Assembly (NCBI GenBank): GCA_964460035.1
Contig: CAYWPG010000018.1
Span: forward strand, 3,054 to 67,053
Direction: 5' to 3'
Length of the DNA stretch: 64,000 nt
DNA from: CAYWPG01 sp964460035
Lineage (GTDB): Bacteria > Pseudomonadota > Gammaproteobacteria > Nitrococcales > AK92
The notes under the pieces are model-generated. The model saw only the letters and a list, made by a program, of their open reading frames with translations. It ran no database searches and was not told the origin of the DNA. How positions within the stretch are numbered: the first letter of the stretch is position 1; each line of letters starts with the position of its first letter. Below are positions 44,994-54,338 of the stretch, piece after piece. A program made the position numbers and the translations under genes.

Positions 44994-46931
44994 TCAAGGG
45001 CGTTGCCGCGTCAGCTTGCGCCACAGCGTGCTGCGGCTGATCCCTAGCCGCCGGGCCGCTTCGCTGCGGTTGCCGTTGCACTCTCTGAGAACCCGTTCGA
45101 TACGCGCGATTTCGTCGTCAGCCGGCTCGCTGGCTGCTGGGTCCGGACCGGCGGCAGCGAGGGTTGGCGCGAACAGCTCCGGCAGCAAGTTTCGCAGCAG
45201 GGGCTGGTCCAGCTCTACCGTGTCGTCCATGCCACTGCAGTACACCGCGATTCGCTCGAGCAGGTTCTCCAGTTCGCGCACGTTCCCCGGCCAGGAGTAA
45301 GCCTGGAAATAGGGCATGAGCCTGCTCAGGATGGGACCAGCGGGTCGGCTGGAGCCGGCCCGGCGCAGCGCCTTGTCCAGGGCGTGTGCGGCGATGACGG
45401 GCAGATCGTCCATGCGGGCGCGTAAAGGCGGCACGTCCAGGCGCAGGATGTTGAGCCGGTAATACAGGTCTTGCCGGAAGTGGCCCTGTGCGACCGCCGT
45501 CGGCAGGTCACGGTGAGTGGCGGCGATGACTCTTACGTCCACCGGCGTCGGCTCCGTGGCGCCCAAGCGCAGGACCTCCTGCTCCTGCAGTACGCGCAGC
45601 AGCCGCGTTTGCAGTGCAATGGGCATTTCGCCTATCTCATCGAGGAAGATCGTGCCGGTGTGGGCGGTTTCGAACAGGCCTGGCTTGCCGCCGCGACGCG
45701 ACCCGGTGAATGCGCCATCCTCGTATCCGAACAGCTCGCTCTCTAGCAGCGCCTCGGGGAACGCCCCGCAGTTGACCGCCACGAACGGGTGGGCTCGGCG
45801 CCCGCTGGCGTTGTGTATGCCCTGGGCGAGCAGCTCTTTTCCGGTGCCGCTTTCCCCTACGATCAGGACAGTGGCATCGGTGCGGGCATAGCGGGCTGCC
45901 AGATCCTTCGCCTGGCGGATAGCGGGGGAGTCGCCGATGATCTGCTCCAGCTCGTACTTGGCCGAGAACTGTCGGGGCTTGTCGGTGGAGCGCAGGCTGC
46001 GGTCCACGCGTTGAATGGCGGTCGAGTCCTGCAGCGTCATTACCGCGCCCGTTTGTACGCCTTGCTCGCGTATGGGCATGCGATTGGTGACCACGGTACG
46101 GGTGCCTATGCGGACGATGCCCTCCAGCTCGATCGCCCCGCGTTCCAGCGTGCGCCGCAGGCCAAGCTCCGGGGCGAACTCGCTCAGTCGCCGTCCCAGC
46201 GCTTGCTCGGCAGGGATCCCGAGCAAACGCTCCATCGCCGGGTTGAACGACTGCACGCGCTCTTCCATATCTACCGCTACAACGCCTTCGTTGAGCTGCT
46301 TGAGGATGGTATCCAAGTATTCCCGTCGCGCTATCTCGATGCGGCCTACGCGCGCGATCTCTATGGCCGTATCCAGGGCCTCGGCCACCGAACCGTGGGA
46401 ATAGAGGAACACTCCGGCAAGACCGGCTTTCTCGGCGAGATCCGTCACCAGACCGGGACCGATCACGACCTCGATACCGGCGCCGGCCAGCTCTTCCACG
46501 CAGGTCTGGGCATCGTCCGCCGAATGGTAGGCGCGTTGTTCGATCGGCAACCCGAATCGTAGCCTGAACTGTTCGAGTTCATGAGGGATGGTGCGATAGG
46601 TGATGACGGCGAGGCGGTCAGAGATCTGACGCGCGGTGGCCAGGGCCTTGAGCAGATCAAAGCCGGTAGGCTTGACCAGAGTAACCGGCAAACTGAGCTG
46701 TCTGCGCAGGAACTCGCCGTTGGAGCCGGCCGCGACCAGCACATCGACCTCGCTGATGCGTTGGCGCTGCCTGATCTCTTCCAGTGCCTCGTCAAAGCCG
46801 CGGTCAATGATGTGGATGTCGGCACGGCCTGCATAGCTCGGAGCGATATCGCGCAAGACTTCTTTTAGCCGACTCATGCCAACTGCCCATATGATGGGTT
46901 TACGGTCGGCGTTGCGAGCGGTGGCAGGCAT
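44994..46931 (-). CDS. prpR: Propionate catabolism sigma-54 activator PrpR
   Basis: A 645-residue enhancer-binding protein: PrpR N-terminal sensor (binds 2-methylcitrate in homologues, about 15-190), a PAS-like segment (about 210-310), an AAA+ domain with GESGTGKE (Walker A), GAFTGSRRGG (the sigma-54 contact loop; Ser in the last place is normal for PrpR) and FLDEIGEMP, and a Fis-type HTH at the end (NRSEAARRLGISRSTLWRKL). I use the ATG at 46931 with GGGAG upstream; upstream in-frame starts would run through the operator palindromes. It is divergent from prpBCD. Confidence 0.93.
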   Translation of the reverse strand: MPATARNADRKPIIWAVGMSRLKEVLRDIAPSYAGRADIHIIDRGFDEALEEIRQRQRISEVDVLVAAGSNGEFLRRQLSLPVTLVKPTGFDLLKALATARQISDRLAVITYRTIPHELEQFRLRFGLPIEQRAYHSADDAQTCVEELAGAGIEVVIGPGLVTDLAEKAGLAGVFLYSHGSVAEALDTAIEIARVGRIEIARREYLDTILKQLNEGVVAVDMEERVQSFNPAMERLLGIPAEQALGRRLSEFAPELGLRRTLERGAIELEGIVRIGTRTVVTNRMPIREQGVQTGAVMTLQDSTAIQRVDRSLRSTDKPRQFSAKYELEQIIGDSPAIRQAKDLAARYARTDATVLIVGESGTGKELLAQGIHNASGRRAHPFVAVNCGAFPEALLESELFGYEDGAFTGSRRGGKPGLFETAHTGTIFLDEIGEMPIALQTRLLRVLQEQEVLRLGATEPTPVDVRVIAATHRDLPTAVAQGHFRQDLYYRLNILRLDVPPLRARMDDLPVIAAHALDKALRRAGSSRPAGPILSRLMPYFQAYSWPGNVRELENLLERIAVYCSGMDDTVELDQPLLRNLLPELFAPTLAAAGPDPAASEPADDEIARIERVLRECNGNRSEAARRLGISRSTLWRKLTRQRP

Positions 46932-46972
46932 AGCGGTTCTCCCAGGAAGTTGCGCTGATTGTCTCAGTTTAT

Positions 46973-47007
46973 GTTTCATGATGAAACGCTGTGTTTCAGC
47001 ATGAAAC
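46973..47007. promoter_or_regulatory. Twin palindromic operators (probable PrpR enhancer sites)
   Basis: GTTTCATGATGAAAC (46973-46987) and GTTTCAGCATGAAAC (46993-47007) are two 15-bp palindromes with the same half-site GTTTCA/TGAAAC. Their centres are 20 bp apart, two helical turns, so both face the same side of the DNA. They lie about 120 bp upstream of the -24 element and just upstream of the prpR start, so they fit enhancer sites that also control prpR. Confidence 0.85.
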
Positions 47008-47108
47008 GCTGGAAGCGCCCGCGATGCCGTCGTGGCGAGCAAGGGAGGCGGTCTTATCTCCTTGAGTCACTGGCAGATGTGGTCGTTGCAGGCGAGTCGG
47101 CCCGAGAT

Positions 47109-47124
47109 TGGCACGAGCCTTGCT
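47109..47124 (+). promoter_or_regulatory. Sigma-54 (-24/-12) promoter of prpBCD
   Basis: TGGCACG (47109-47115), four bases AGCC, TTGCT (47120-47124) match the RpoN consensus at every invariant position. Transcription would begin near 47136, giving a leader of about 60 bases before the prpB start. Confidence 0.92.
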
Positions 47125-47197
47125 CCCGTTGCGTGGAACAACCGCGCCGCGAGCACCCACCGGGAAGTCGCGGCGGCTTAGGGAGGTAACCGGCACT

Positions 47198-48088
47198 ATG
47201 GCAGACAGAACATTGTCGGCGGGGCAACGTTTCCGTGCCGCCGTCGAGGCCGAACGGCCGCTGCAGGTAATCGGCACCATCAATGCGTACCATGCCTTGA
47301 TGGCGACCCAGGTGGGCTACAAGGCCATCTATCTGTCCGGGGGCGGGGTGGCGGCCGGCTCCTTAGGGCTGCCGGATCTGGGCATCAGCACCTTGGCCGA
47401 TGTGCTCACCGATGTGCGGCGCATTACCGATGTGGTGGATACGCCGCTGCTGGTCGACGCCGATACCGGTTTCGGCAGTGCGTTCAACATCGCTCGCACC
47501 ATTAAGTCGTTGATCAAGGACGGCGCGGCGGCCTGCCATATTGAGGATCAGGTGCAGGCTAAGCGGTGCGGGCACAGGCCCGGAAAGGCCATTGTCTCCA
47601 AGGAGGAAATGGTCGATCGCATCAAGGCCGCGGTCGATGCTCGCACCGACCCCGATTTCGTGATCATGGCGCGCACCGATGCCCTGGCGGTGGAAGGCTT
47701 GCAGGCCGCGATCGATCGCGCCTGCGCTTACGTGGAGGCCGGCGCGGACATGATCTTCCCCGAAGCGATGACCGAACTCGACATGTACCGCGCTTTCGCC
47801 GAGGCGGTGAAGGTGCCGGTGCTCGCCAACATTACCGAGTTCGGCGCCACGCCCCTTTTTACCCGAGAGGAACTGGGCGGGGCGGGGGTGCGCTTGGTGC
47901 TTTATCCGCTGTCAGCCTTCCGCGCGATGAACAAGGCGGCCCTGGAGGTCTATCGGACCATCCGCTCCGAGGGGACTCAGCAGAGCGTGGTACCGCTGAT
48001 GCAGACGCGGGCCGAGCTGTATGAGTTCCTCAACTACCATTCGTTCGAGGAGAAGCTCGACGAACTGTTCAGCAAGGAGAGATCGTGA
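47198..48088 (+). CDS. prpB: 2-Methylisocitrate lyase
   Basis: PrpB cleaves 2-methylisocitrate to pyruvate and succinate. The 296-residue enzyme shows LLVDADTGFG, the catalytic KRCGH at 122-126 (Cys124) and the isocitrate-lyase fold. AGGGAGG precedes the ATG at 47198; an upstream in-frame start at 47108 would overlap the promoter and is rejected. The stop overlaps the prpC start by one base. Confidence 0.96.
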   Translation: MADRTLSAGQRFRAAVEAERPLQVIGTINAYHALMATQVGYKAIYLSGGGVAAGSLGLPDLGISTLADVLTDVRRITDVVDTPLLVDADTGFGSAFNIARTIKSLIKDGAAACHIEDQVQAKRCGHRPGKAIVSKEEMVDRIKAAVDARTDPDFVIMARTDALAVEGLQAAIDRACAYVEAGADMIFPEAMTELDMYRAFAEAVKVPVLANITEFGATPLFTREELGGAGVRLVLYPLSAFRAMNKAALEVYRTIRSEGTQQSVVPLMQTRAELYEFLNYHSFEEKLDELFSKERS

Positions 48089-49239
48089 TGAGCGAAGCAA
48101 CCGTTACCGCAAAACCGAAGAAGTCGGTTGCGCTATCCGGCGTTCCCGCAGGTAATACCGCCCTGTGTACCGTCGGTCGTAGCGGCAACGATCTGCACTA
48201 CCGCGGTTACGACATTCTCGACGTCGCCGAGACGTGCGAGTTCGAAGAGATCGCTTATCTGCTGGTGCACGGCAAACTGCCCAACGTTGCCGAACTCCGC
48301 GCGTACAAGAGCAAGCTCAAGAGCATGCGGGGGTTGCCCGCCATGGTGAAGGCCGGGCTGGAGCAGTTGCCGGCCGCCACGCACCCGATGGACGTGATGC
48401 GCACCGGGGTGTCCTTGCTAGGCTGCGCGCTGCCCGAGAAAGACGACCATAACCATGCCGATGCCCGCACCATTGCCGATCGGCTGATGGCTTCGTTGGG
48501 CTCTATGCTGCTGTACTGGTATCACTTCAGCCACAACGGCCGCCGCATCGACGTCGAGACCGATGACGACTCCATAGGCGGTCATTTTCTGCACCTGCTG
48601 CATGGCGAGAAGCCGCGCGAGTCGTGGGTGCGGGCGATGCACACCTCGCTCATCCTGTACGCCGAGCACGAGTTCAACGCCTCGACCTTCACCGCGCGCG
48701 TCATTGCCGGTACTGGGTCGGACATGTACTCGGCCATCACCGGGGCCATCGGCGCGCTGCGCGGCCCGAAACACGGCGGTGCCAACGAGGTGGCGTTCGA
48801 GATCCAGCAGCGCTATGAGACTCCGGACGAGGCCGAGGAGGATATCCGCCGCCGGGTGGCGAACAAGGAAGTCATCATCGGTTTCGGGCATCCGGTCTAT
48901 ACCACGGGCGATCCGCGCAATAAGGTAATCAAGGAAGTGGCCCGCAGGCTCTCGAAGGAGAACGGCGATATGAAGATGTTCGATATCGCCGAGCGGCTCG
49001 AGACGGTGATGTGGGATGCGAAGAAGATGTTCCCGAACCTGGACTGGTTCTCCGCTGTTTCCTATTACGCCATGGGCATCCCCACCGCGATGTTCACGCC
49101 GATTTTCGTGATCGCGCGTACCAGCGGCTGGTCGGCTCATGTGAACGAGCAGCGCATCGACAACAAGATCATCCGCCACAGCGCCAACTACGTAGGGCCG
49201 GAGAACTTGAAGTTCGTGCCGCTCGCCGAACGCCCCTAA
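48088..49239 (+). CDS. prpC: 2-Methylcitrate synthase
   Basis: PrpC condenses propionyl-CoA with oxaloacetate. The 383-residue protein has citrate-synthase motifs: YRGYDILD, GPKHGGANE (catalytic His), GFGHPVYTTGDPR and an Asp in the SAVSYYAMGIPTAMFTPIF region. It is coupled to prpB by the TGATG junction. The short form without a NADH-binding N-terminal domain fits methylcitrate synthases. Confidence 0.95.
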   Translation: MSEATVTAKPKKSVALSGVPAGNTALCTVGRSGNDLHYRGYDILDVAETCEFEEIAYLLVHGKLPNVAELRAYKSKLKSMRGLPAMVKAGLEQLPAATHPMDVMRTGVSLLGCALPEKDDHNHADARTIADRLMASLGSMLLYWYHFSHNGRRIDVETDDDSIGGHFLHLLHGEKPRESWVRAMHTSLILYAEHEFNASTFTARVIAGTGSDMYSAITGAIGALRGPKHGGANEVAFEIQQRYETPDEAEEDIRRRVANKEVIIGFGHPVYTTGDPRNKVIKEVARRLSKENGDMKMFDIAERLETVMWDAKKMFPNLDWFSAVSYYAMGIPTAMFTPIFVIARTSGWSAHVNEQRIDNKIIRHSANYVGPENLKFVPLAERP

Positions 49240-49391
49240 GGGACCGCTTGCGGCCGCTGCGAGCCCGGCCGCAGGATACGCTTGTCGGGGAGAGGCCGAG
49301 CAATCGGCACCTCCTCGACAACTCGGCTGGCGCGATGCCGAGGCCGTAAGCTCGGCACCATGGGGTACTTAGCTTGCAGGGAAGCAAGATC

Positions 49392-50846
49392 ATGACCGTC
49401 ACTGCCGGTACCGATGTCCGTCCCAAGCCCGACCAAGTCCTGGTCGATATCGCCGACTACGTAACTAGCTACCGCGTCGAAAGCGAACTGGCGCTGGAGA
49501 CCGCCCGCTACTGCCTGTTGGACACGCTGGGCTGCGGGCTCGAGGCGCTGGGATACCCGGCCTGCACTAAACTGCTGGGCTCTGTGGTGCCGGGCACCAT
49601 TGTGCCCAACGGCGCCCGTGTGCCAGGCACGCCATACCAGCTCGATCCGATACGAGCGGCTTTCAACATAGGCGCCATGATCCGCTGGCTGGATTTCAAC
49701 GATACCTGGCTGGCCGCCGAGTGGGGCCATCCGTCCGACAATCTGGGCGGCATTCTGGCCACGGCCGACTGGCTGTCGCGCAATGCGGTGGCAGCGGGCA
49801 AGCAGCCGCTGCTTATGCGCGAAGTGCTGCTCGCCATGATCAAAGCGCACGAGATCCAGGGCTGCATTGCGCTGGAAAACTCCTTCAACCGCGTGGGCCT
49901 GGATCATGTAGTGCTGGTCAAAGTGGCTTCCACGGCAGTGGTGGCCCACCTGCTGGGCCTGGGCCGCGAGGAGATCATCGATGCGGTATCGCAGGCCTGG
50001 GTGGACGGTCAGGCGTTGCGCACCTATCGTCATGCGCCCAACACCGGCAGCCGCAAGTCCTGGGCGGCGGGCGATGCCACTGCGCGCGCTGTGCAGCTGG
50101 CGCTGATCGCCAGGACCGGCGAGATGGGCTACCCCACGGTGCTGACCGCCAAGACCTGGGGGTTTTACGACGTGCTGTTCAAAGGCAAGGAGTTCGAGTT
50201 CCAGCGCCCGTACGGTACGTACGTAATGGAGAACGTGCTCTTCAAAGTCAGCTTCCCTGCCGAATTCCACGCGCAGACCGCCGTGGAGGCCGCGATGGCG
50301 CTGCATCGCCAGCTCGGCCAGCTGGGGAAGTCATGGGCCGATATTCGCAAGGTCACCATTCGCACTCATGAAGCGTGCATCCGCATCATCGACAAGCAAG
50401 GGCCGCTGAGCAATCCTGCCGATCGCGATCACTGCGTGCAGTACATGGTCGCAGTGCCGCTGATCTTCGGTCGCCTTACCGCCGCCGATTACGAGGACGA
50501 GGTTGCCCGCGATCCGCGTATCGATGCCTTGCGCGAGAAGATCGTTTGCGTAGAGGATCCCCAGTTCACCAAGGACTATCACGATCCGGACAAGCGCTCC
50601 ATCGCCAACGCCCTTACCGTCGAGCTCAACGACGGCACGGCGATGCCGGAAGTAGCGGTCGAGTATCCCATCGGCCACCGCCGGCGCCGCGCCGAGGGAA
50701 TCCCCTTACTGCTGGAGAAGTTCAAGACCCATCTGTCACGCCGTTTCGCGGAGAAGCAGCAGCGGGCGATTCTTGCCGCGTCGCTCGACCAGGCGACGCT
50801 GGAAGCCATGCCGGTGCACGAGTACGTGGACCTTTACGTCACCTGA
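49392..50846 (+). CDS. prpD: 2-Methylcitrate dehydratase
   Basis: PrpD dehydrates 2-methylcitrate toward 2-methylaconitate/methylisocitrate. The 484-residue protein has the MmgE/PrpD fold with DTLGCGLEAL, RWLDFNDTWLAAEWGHPSDN and FPAEFHAQTAVEAAM. A 152-bp gap follows prpC. No acnD or prpF is present, so this is the PrpD-only version, with an aconitase elsewhere probably doing the hydration. The ATG at 49392 follows AGGGAAG. Confidence 0.95.
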   Translation: MTVTAGTDVRPKPDQVLVDIADYVTSYRVESELALETARYCLLDTLGCGLEALGYPACTKLLGSVVPGTIVPNGARVPGTPYQLDPIRAAFNIGAMIRWLDFNDTWLAAEWGHPSDNLGGILATADWLSRNAVAAGKQPLLMREVLLAMIKAHEIQGCIALENSFNRVGLDHVVLVKVASTAVVAHLLGLGREEIIDAVSQAWVDGQALRTYRHAPNTGSRKSWAAGDATARAVQLALIARTGEMGYPTVLTAKTWGFYDVLFKGKEFEFQRPYGTYVMENVLFKVSFPAEFHAQTAVEAAMALHRQLGQLGKSWADIRKVTIRTHEACIRIIDKQGPLSNPADRDHCVQYMVAVPLIFGRLTAADYEDEVARDPRIDALREKIVCVEDPQFTKDYHDPDKRSIANALTVELNDGTAMPEVAVEYPIGHRRRRAEGIPLLLEKFKTHLSRRFAEKQQRAILAASLDQATLEAMPVHEYVDLYVT

Positions 50847-51078
50847 ATCGCTATTGCGCTCAGGTGTGCAGCCCGATCGTAGGGGCGTGGACGGCGTAGC
50901 GTGGTCCTGCGGCGCCTGCACGCGCGGGCGGGAAAACGAGAACAGATCCTCCCCGTTGTCCCCCCGATGGGCATGCTTACTTCAGCTAAGGTGAAGCCCC
51001 TCTTCGCGAATCAGCGATTGTCTCCCCAGGTGTGTGCCCGGCACCATAGGCGTGGCTCACGTCAGAGGAGTAGCAGCG

Positions 51079-51927
51079 GTGACGGATGCGAATTACCAGG
51101 CTTGGATCGGAAAGAGCGAAGCGACCAGCGATGTGGTAACGCCGACGGCGGTTGCAGCCCTTGCCGCCACGCTGGATCGGTCGTTCGACGCAGCCGTTGG
51201 GGCCGAGCTGCCGCCGCTTTGGCACTGGGCATTCTTCCCTCCTACCGTACCAACGGCCGAGCTTGGCTCTGATGGCCATCCGCGCCGTGGCGGTTTCTTG
51301 CCGCCGGTGGAGCTGCCGCGCCGGATGTGGGCGGGCAGCCGCGTGCGCTTCCTGCAGCCCTTGCGGGTCGGTGAGCAGATCAAGCGCGTGTCCACCATCG
51401 AGCGGGTGACCAGTAAGCAAGGTCGCAGCGGGCGCTTCGTGCTGGTGAGCGTACGCCACGAGGTGTTCGGCAGCGAAGGGCCGGCGCTGGTGGAAGAACA
51501 GGATCTGGCCTATCGCGAGGCCGCGGGGCCGAACGCGCCCGCCGCGCAGCCGCAGCCCGCGCCAGCGGACAGCGCCTGGTCGCATGAGGTCGATCCCAGC
51601 CCGGTGCTACTGTTCCGCTATTCGGCGCTAACCTTCAACAGCCACCGTATTCACTACGATCGGCCCTATGCCACCGAGGTGGAAGGTTATCCCGGGCTGG
51701 TTGTCCATGGCCCGCTCACGGCCACATTGCTGCTCGAGGCGCTACAGCGCGAGCGGCCGGGTGTGCGCGTCCGCTCGCTGGCGTTTCGTGCGATACGCCC
51801 GCTGTACGACGGCGCCCCGTTCTTCCTAGAAGGCAAGCTCGCCGCAGACGGCCAGAGTGCGCAGCTGTGGACGCGCGACCGGGACGGCGCGCAGACCATG
51901 GAGCTCACCGCCGAGCTAAGCGCCTAG
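51079..51927 (+). CDS. MaoC/FAS1-like dehydratase, mesaconyl-/itaconyl-CoA hydratase type
   Basis: A 282-residue protein made of two hot-dog domains. The N-terminal one is FAS1-like (PPLWHWAFFPPTVPTAELG); the C-terminal hydratase part has LTFNSHRIHYDRPYATEVEG and PGLVVHGPLTATLL, the (R)-hydratase-type active-site block. It resembles itaconyl-CoA hydratase (Ich/RipB) and mesaconyl-C4-CoA hydratase. GTG at 51079 is preceded by AGAGGAG. It opens a run of four co-directional genes like those around ich in Pseudomonas aeruginosa. Confidence 0.85.
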   Translation: MTDANYQAWIGKSEATSDVVTPTAVAALAATLDRSFDAAVGAELPPLWHWAFFPPTVPTAELGSDGHPRRGGFLPPVELPRRMWAGSRVRFLQPLRVGEQIKRVSTIERVTSKQGRSGRFVLVSVRHEVFGSEGPALVEEQDLAYREAAGPNAPAAQPQPAPADSAWSHEVDPSPVLLFRYSALTFNSHRIHYDRPYATEVEGYPGLVVHGPLTATLLLEALQRERPGVRVRSLAFRAIRPLYDGAPFFLEGKLAADGQSAQLWTRDRDGAQTMELTAELSA

Positions 51928-51979
51928 CGGCCCGCGGCTTAAGCCAAGCCGCCAGAGTTCGTTGAGAAGGTTAAATTGT

Positions 51980-53140
51980 ATGTACAACAAACCCGACCAA
52001 TACCAGGAGTTGCGCGAAGCGCTTCGCGACCTCTGCAGCCGCTTCCCGGCCGAGTACTTTCGTCGTATCGACGAAGAGCGCGGCTACCCTCAGGAGTTCA
52101 TCGATGCGCTGACCGAGGCCGGTTGGCTGGCAACCATGATCCCGCAGGAGTACGGTGGCGCTGGTCTGGGGCTGGCGGAAGCCTCGGTGGTGATGGAGGA
52201 AATCAACCGTTGCGGCGGCAACGCCGGCCACTGCCACGGCCAGATGTACAACATGGGCACCTTGCTGCGGCACGGCTCCGAGCGCCAGAAGCGGGAGTAC
52301 CTGCCGCGCATCGCTAGCGGCGAGCTGCGGCTGCAGTCCATGGCCGTCACCGAGCCGACCACCGGCACCGATACCACCAAGCTCAAGACCGTTGCGGTCA
52401 AGAAGGGCGATCGCTACGTGGTCAACGGCCAGAAGGTGTGGATCTCCCGGGTCCACCACTCGGATCTCATGATCCTGCTGGCGCGCACCACGCCGCTCAG
52501 CGAGGTCAAGCGCAAGTCCGAGGGCTTGTCGATTTTCCTGGTCGACCTGCGCGAAGCGCTGGGCAACGGGCTTACCGCGCGGCCTATCCGCAACATGGTC
52601 AATCACGAGACCAGCGAGCTTTTTTTCGACAATCTGGAGATCCCCGAGGAGAACTTGATCGGCGAAGAGGGCAAAGGCTTCAAGTACATCCTCGACGGAC
52701 TAAATGCCGAACGCACGCTGATTGCCGCCGAGTGCATAGGCGACGGCTACTGGTTCATCGACAAGGTCGTGGAGTACACCAAGAACCGCGTGGTGTTCGA
52801 TCGTCCCATCGCACAGAATCAGGGCGTGCAGTTTCCCATAGCCCGCAGCTACATCAATATCGAGGCGGCGAACCTGATGCGCTTTCGCGCCTGCGAGCTG
52901 TTCGATGCGAACCAGCCGTGCGGCGCGGAGGCCAACATGGCCAAGCTGCTTGCCGCCGACGCTTCCTGGGAGGCCGCCAATGTGTGCTTGCAGTATCACG
53001 GCGGTTTCGGCTTCGCGGCGGAATACGACGTGGAGCGCAAGTTCCGGGAAACGCGTCTCTATCAAGTGGCGCCGATCTCCACCAACCTGATTCTCTCCTA
53101 CGTCGCCGAGCACGTGCTCGGTCTGCCGCGTTCGTTCTAA
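51980..53140 (+). CDS. Acyl-CoA dehydrogenase of the itaconate-like cluster
   Basis: A 386-residue FAD enzyme with MAVTEPTTGTDTTKLKT, YVVNGQKVWISRVHHSD and the C-terminal QYHGGFGFAAEYDVERKFRE. The position where many acyl-CoA dehydrogenases carry the catalytic Glu (the YEGT motif) reads VAPIST here, so the base must come from elsewhere, as in isovaleryl-CoA-type enzymes, or be missing. An acyl-CoA dehydrogenase occurs at the same place in the Pseudomonas itaconate cluster. The ATG at 51980 follows GAGAAGG. Confidence 0.87.
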   Translation: MYNKPDQYQELREALRDLCSRFPAEYFRRIDEERGYPQEFIDALTEAGWLATMIPQEYGGAGLGLAEASVVMEEINRCGGNAGHCHGQMYNMGTLLRHGSERQKREYLPRIASGELRLQSMAVTEPTTGTDTTKLKTVAVKKGDRYVVNGQKVWISRVHHSDLMILLARTTPLSEVKRKSEGLSIFLVDLREALGNGLTARPIRNMVNHETSELFFDNLEIPEENLIGEEGKGFKYILDGLNAERTLIAAECIGDGYWFIDKVVEYTKNRVVFDRPIAQNQGVQFPIARSYINIEAANLMRFRACELFDANQPCGAEANMAKLLAADASWEAANVCLQYHGGFGFAAEYDVERKFRETRLYQVAPISTNLILSYVAEHVLGLPRSF

Positions 53141-53149
53141 GGAGCGCTT

Positions 53150-54328
53150 ATGCGACCGCTGGAAGGCATTACCGTCGTTACCCTGGAGCACGCAGTTGCA
53201 GCGCCTTTCTGCACCCGGCAGCTGGCCGATCTGGGGGCGCGGGTGATCAAGATTGAACGGCCGCAGGTCGGGGATTTCGCGCGCGCCTACGATACCCGCG
53301 TGCGCGGCCTGTCCTCGCATTTCGTTTGGACCAACCGCTCCAAGGAAAGCGTGACCCTGGACCTCAAGCATCCCGAGGGCATGGAGATCTTGCACCGTCT
53401 GGTGGCCAAGGCGGACGTTTTGGTGCAGAACCTCGCCCCGGGAGCGGCCGCGCGGCTGGGGATGTCGTTCGAGACATTGCACGAGCGATACCCGCAACTG
53501 ATCGTTTGCGATATTTCCGGCTACGGCAGCGACGGCCCTTATCGCGACAAGAAGGCGTACGACCTGCTGGTGCAGAGCGAATCCGGATTTCTGTCGGTTA
53601 CCGGCAGCGCGGACGAGCCGGCCAAGGCCGGTTGCTCTCTGGCCGACATCGCCGCCGGCATGTATGCCTACAGCAATATTCTGGCCGCGCTCCTGCAGCG
53701 TCAGCGCACCGGTCGCGGTTGCCGGATCGATGTCTCCATGCTGGAGGCAGCGGTGGAGTGGATGGGCTATCCGCTCTACTACGCCTTCGATGGTGCTTCG
53801 CCGCCGCCGCGGGCCGGCGCTGCGCATGCCACCATCTACCCCTACGGGCCGTTTCCGGTTGGCGACGGCGGTACCGTGATCTTCGGTGTGCAGAACGAAC
53901 GCGAGTGGCGCGCGTTCTGTGAGCAGGTTCTGGAGCAGCCGGAGCTGGCGGGCGATGCGCGCTTCGCTTCCAACCCCGCTCGTGTCGCCTCCCGCCAGGA
54001 ACTACACGCAATCATCGTCCAGGCATTCGCGCCGCTGACCACGGCGCAGGTTCTCGAGCGCCTGGATCGCGCGCAGATCGCCAATGCCCGGATGAACGAT
54101 ATGCATGGGGTCTGGGCGCACCCTCAGCTCAAGGCGCGGCAGCGCTGGACCGAGGTCGGAAGTCCGGCCGGACAGTTGCCGGCGCTGTTGCCGCCGGGCG
54201 TCCCGGCGGAGTTCTCGCCGCGCATGGATCCGATCCCCGCCCTGGGCGAGCACACCGATCGCGTGCTCGCCGAGCTGGGCTATGCGGCCGGGGAGATCGC
54301 GCGGCTGCGCGAGGCCAAGGTCATCTGA
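53150..54328 (+). CDS. Family III CoA-transferase (itaconate CoA-transferase-like)
   Basis: A 392-residue CaiB/BaiF protein: EHAVAAPFCTRQLADLGARVIKIERP, TLDLKHPEG, LIVCDISGYG and LDVSMLEAAVEW regions are typical of the interlocked-dimer CoA-transferases. In this gene order it is best matched with succinyl-CoA:itaconate CoA-transferase (Ict/RipA), but the substrate is inferred. It starts 9 bp after the dehydrogenase gene, with AAGGAG. Confidence 0.85.
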   Translation: MRPLEGITVVTLEHAVAAPFCTRQLADLGARVIKIERPQVGDFARAYDTRVRGLSSHFVWTNRSKESVTLDLKHPEGMEILHRLVAKADVLVQNLAPGAAARLGMSFETLHERYPQLIVCDISGYGSDGPYRDKKAYDLLVQSESGFLSVTGSADEPAKAGCSLADIAAGMYAYSNILAALLQRQRTGRGCRIDVSMLEAAVEWMGYPLYYAFDGASPPPRAGAAHATIYPYGPFPVGDGGTVIFGVQNEREWRAFCEQVLEQPELAGDARFASNPARVASRQELHAIIVQAFAPLTTAQVLERLDRAQIANARMNDMHGVWAHPQLKARQRWTEVGSPAGQLPALLPPGVPAEFSPRMDPIPALGEHTDRVLAELGYAAGEIARLREAKVI

Positions 54329-54338
54329 GGAGGCAGCA

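Noticed and set aside
49236..50306. Minus-strand frame of 356 codons under prpD
   Set aside because: prpD is unambiguous; the reverse frame is a compositional shadow.
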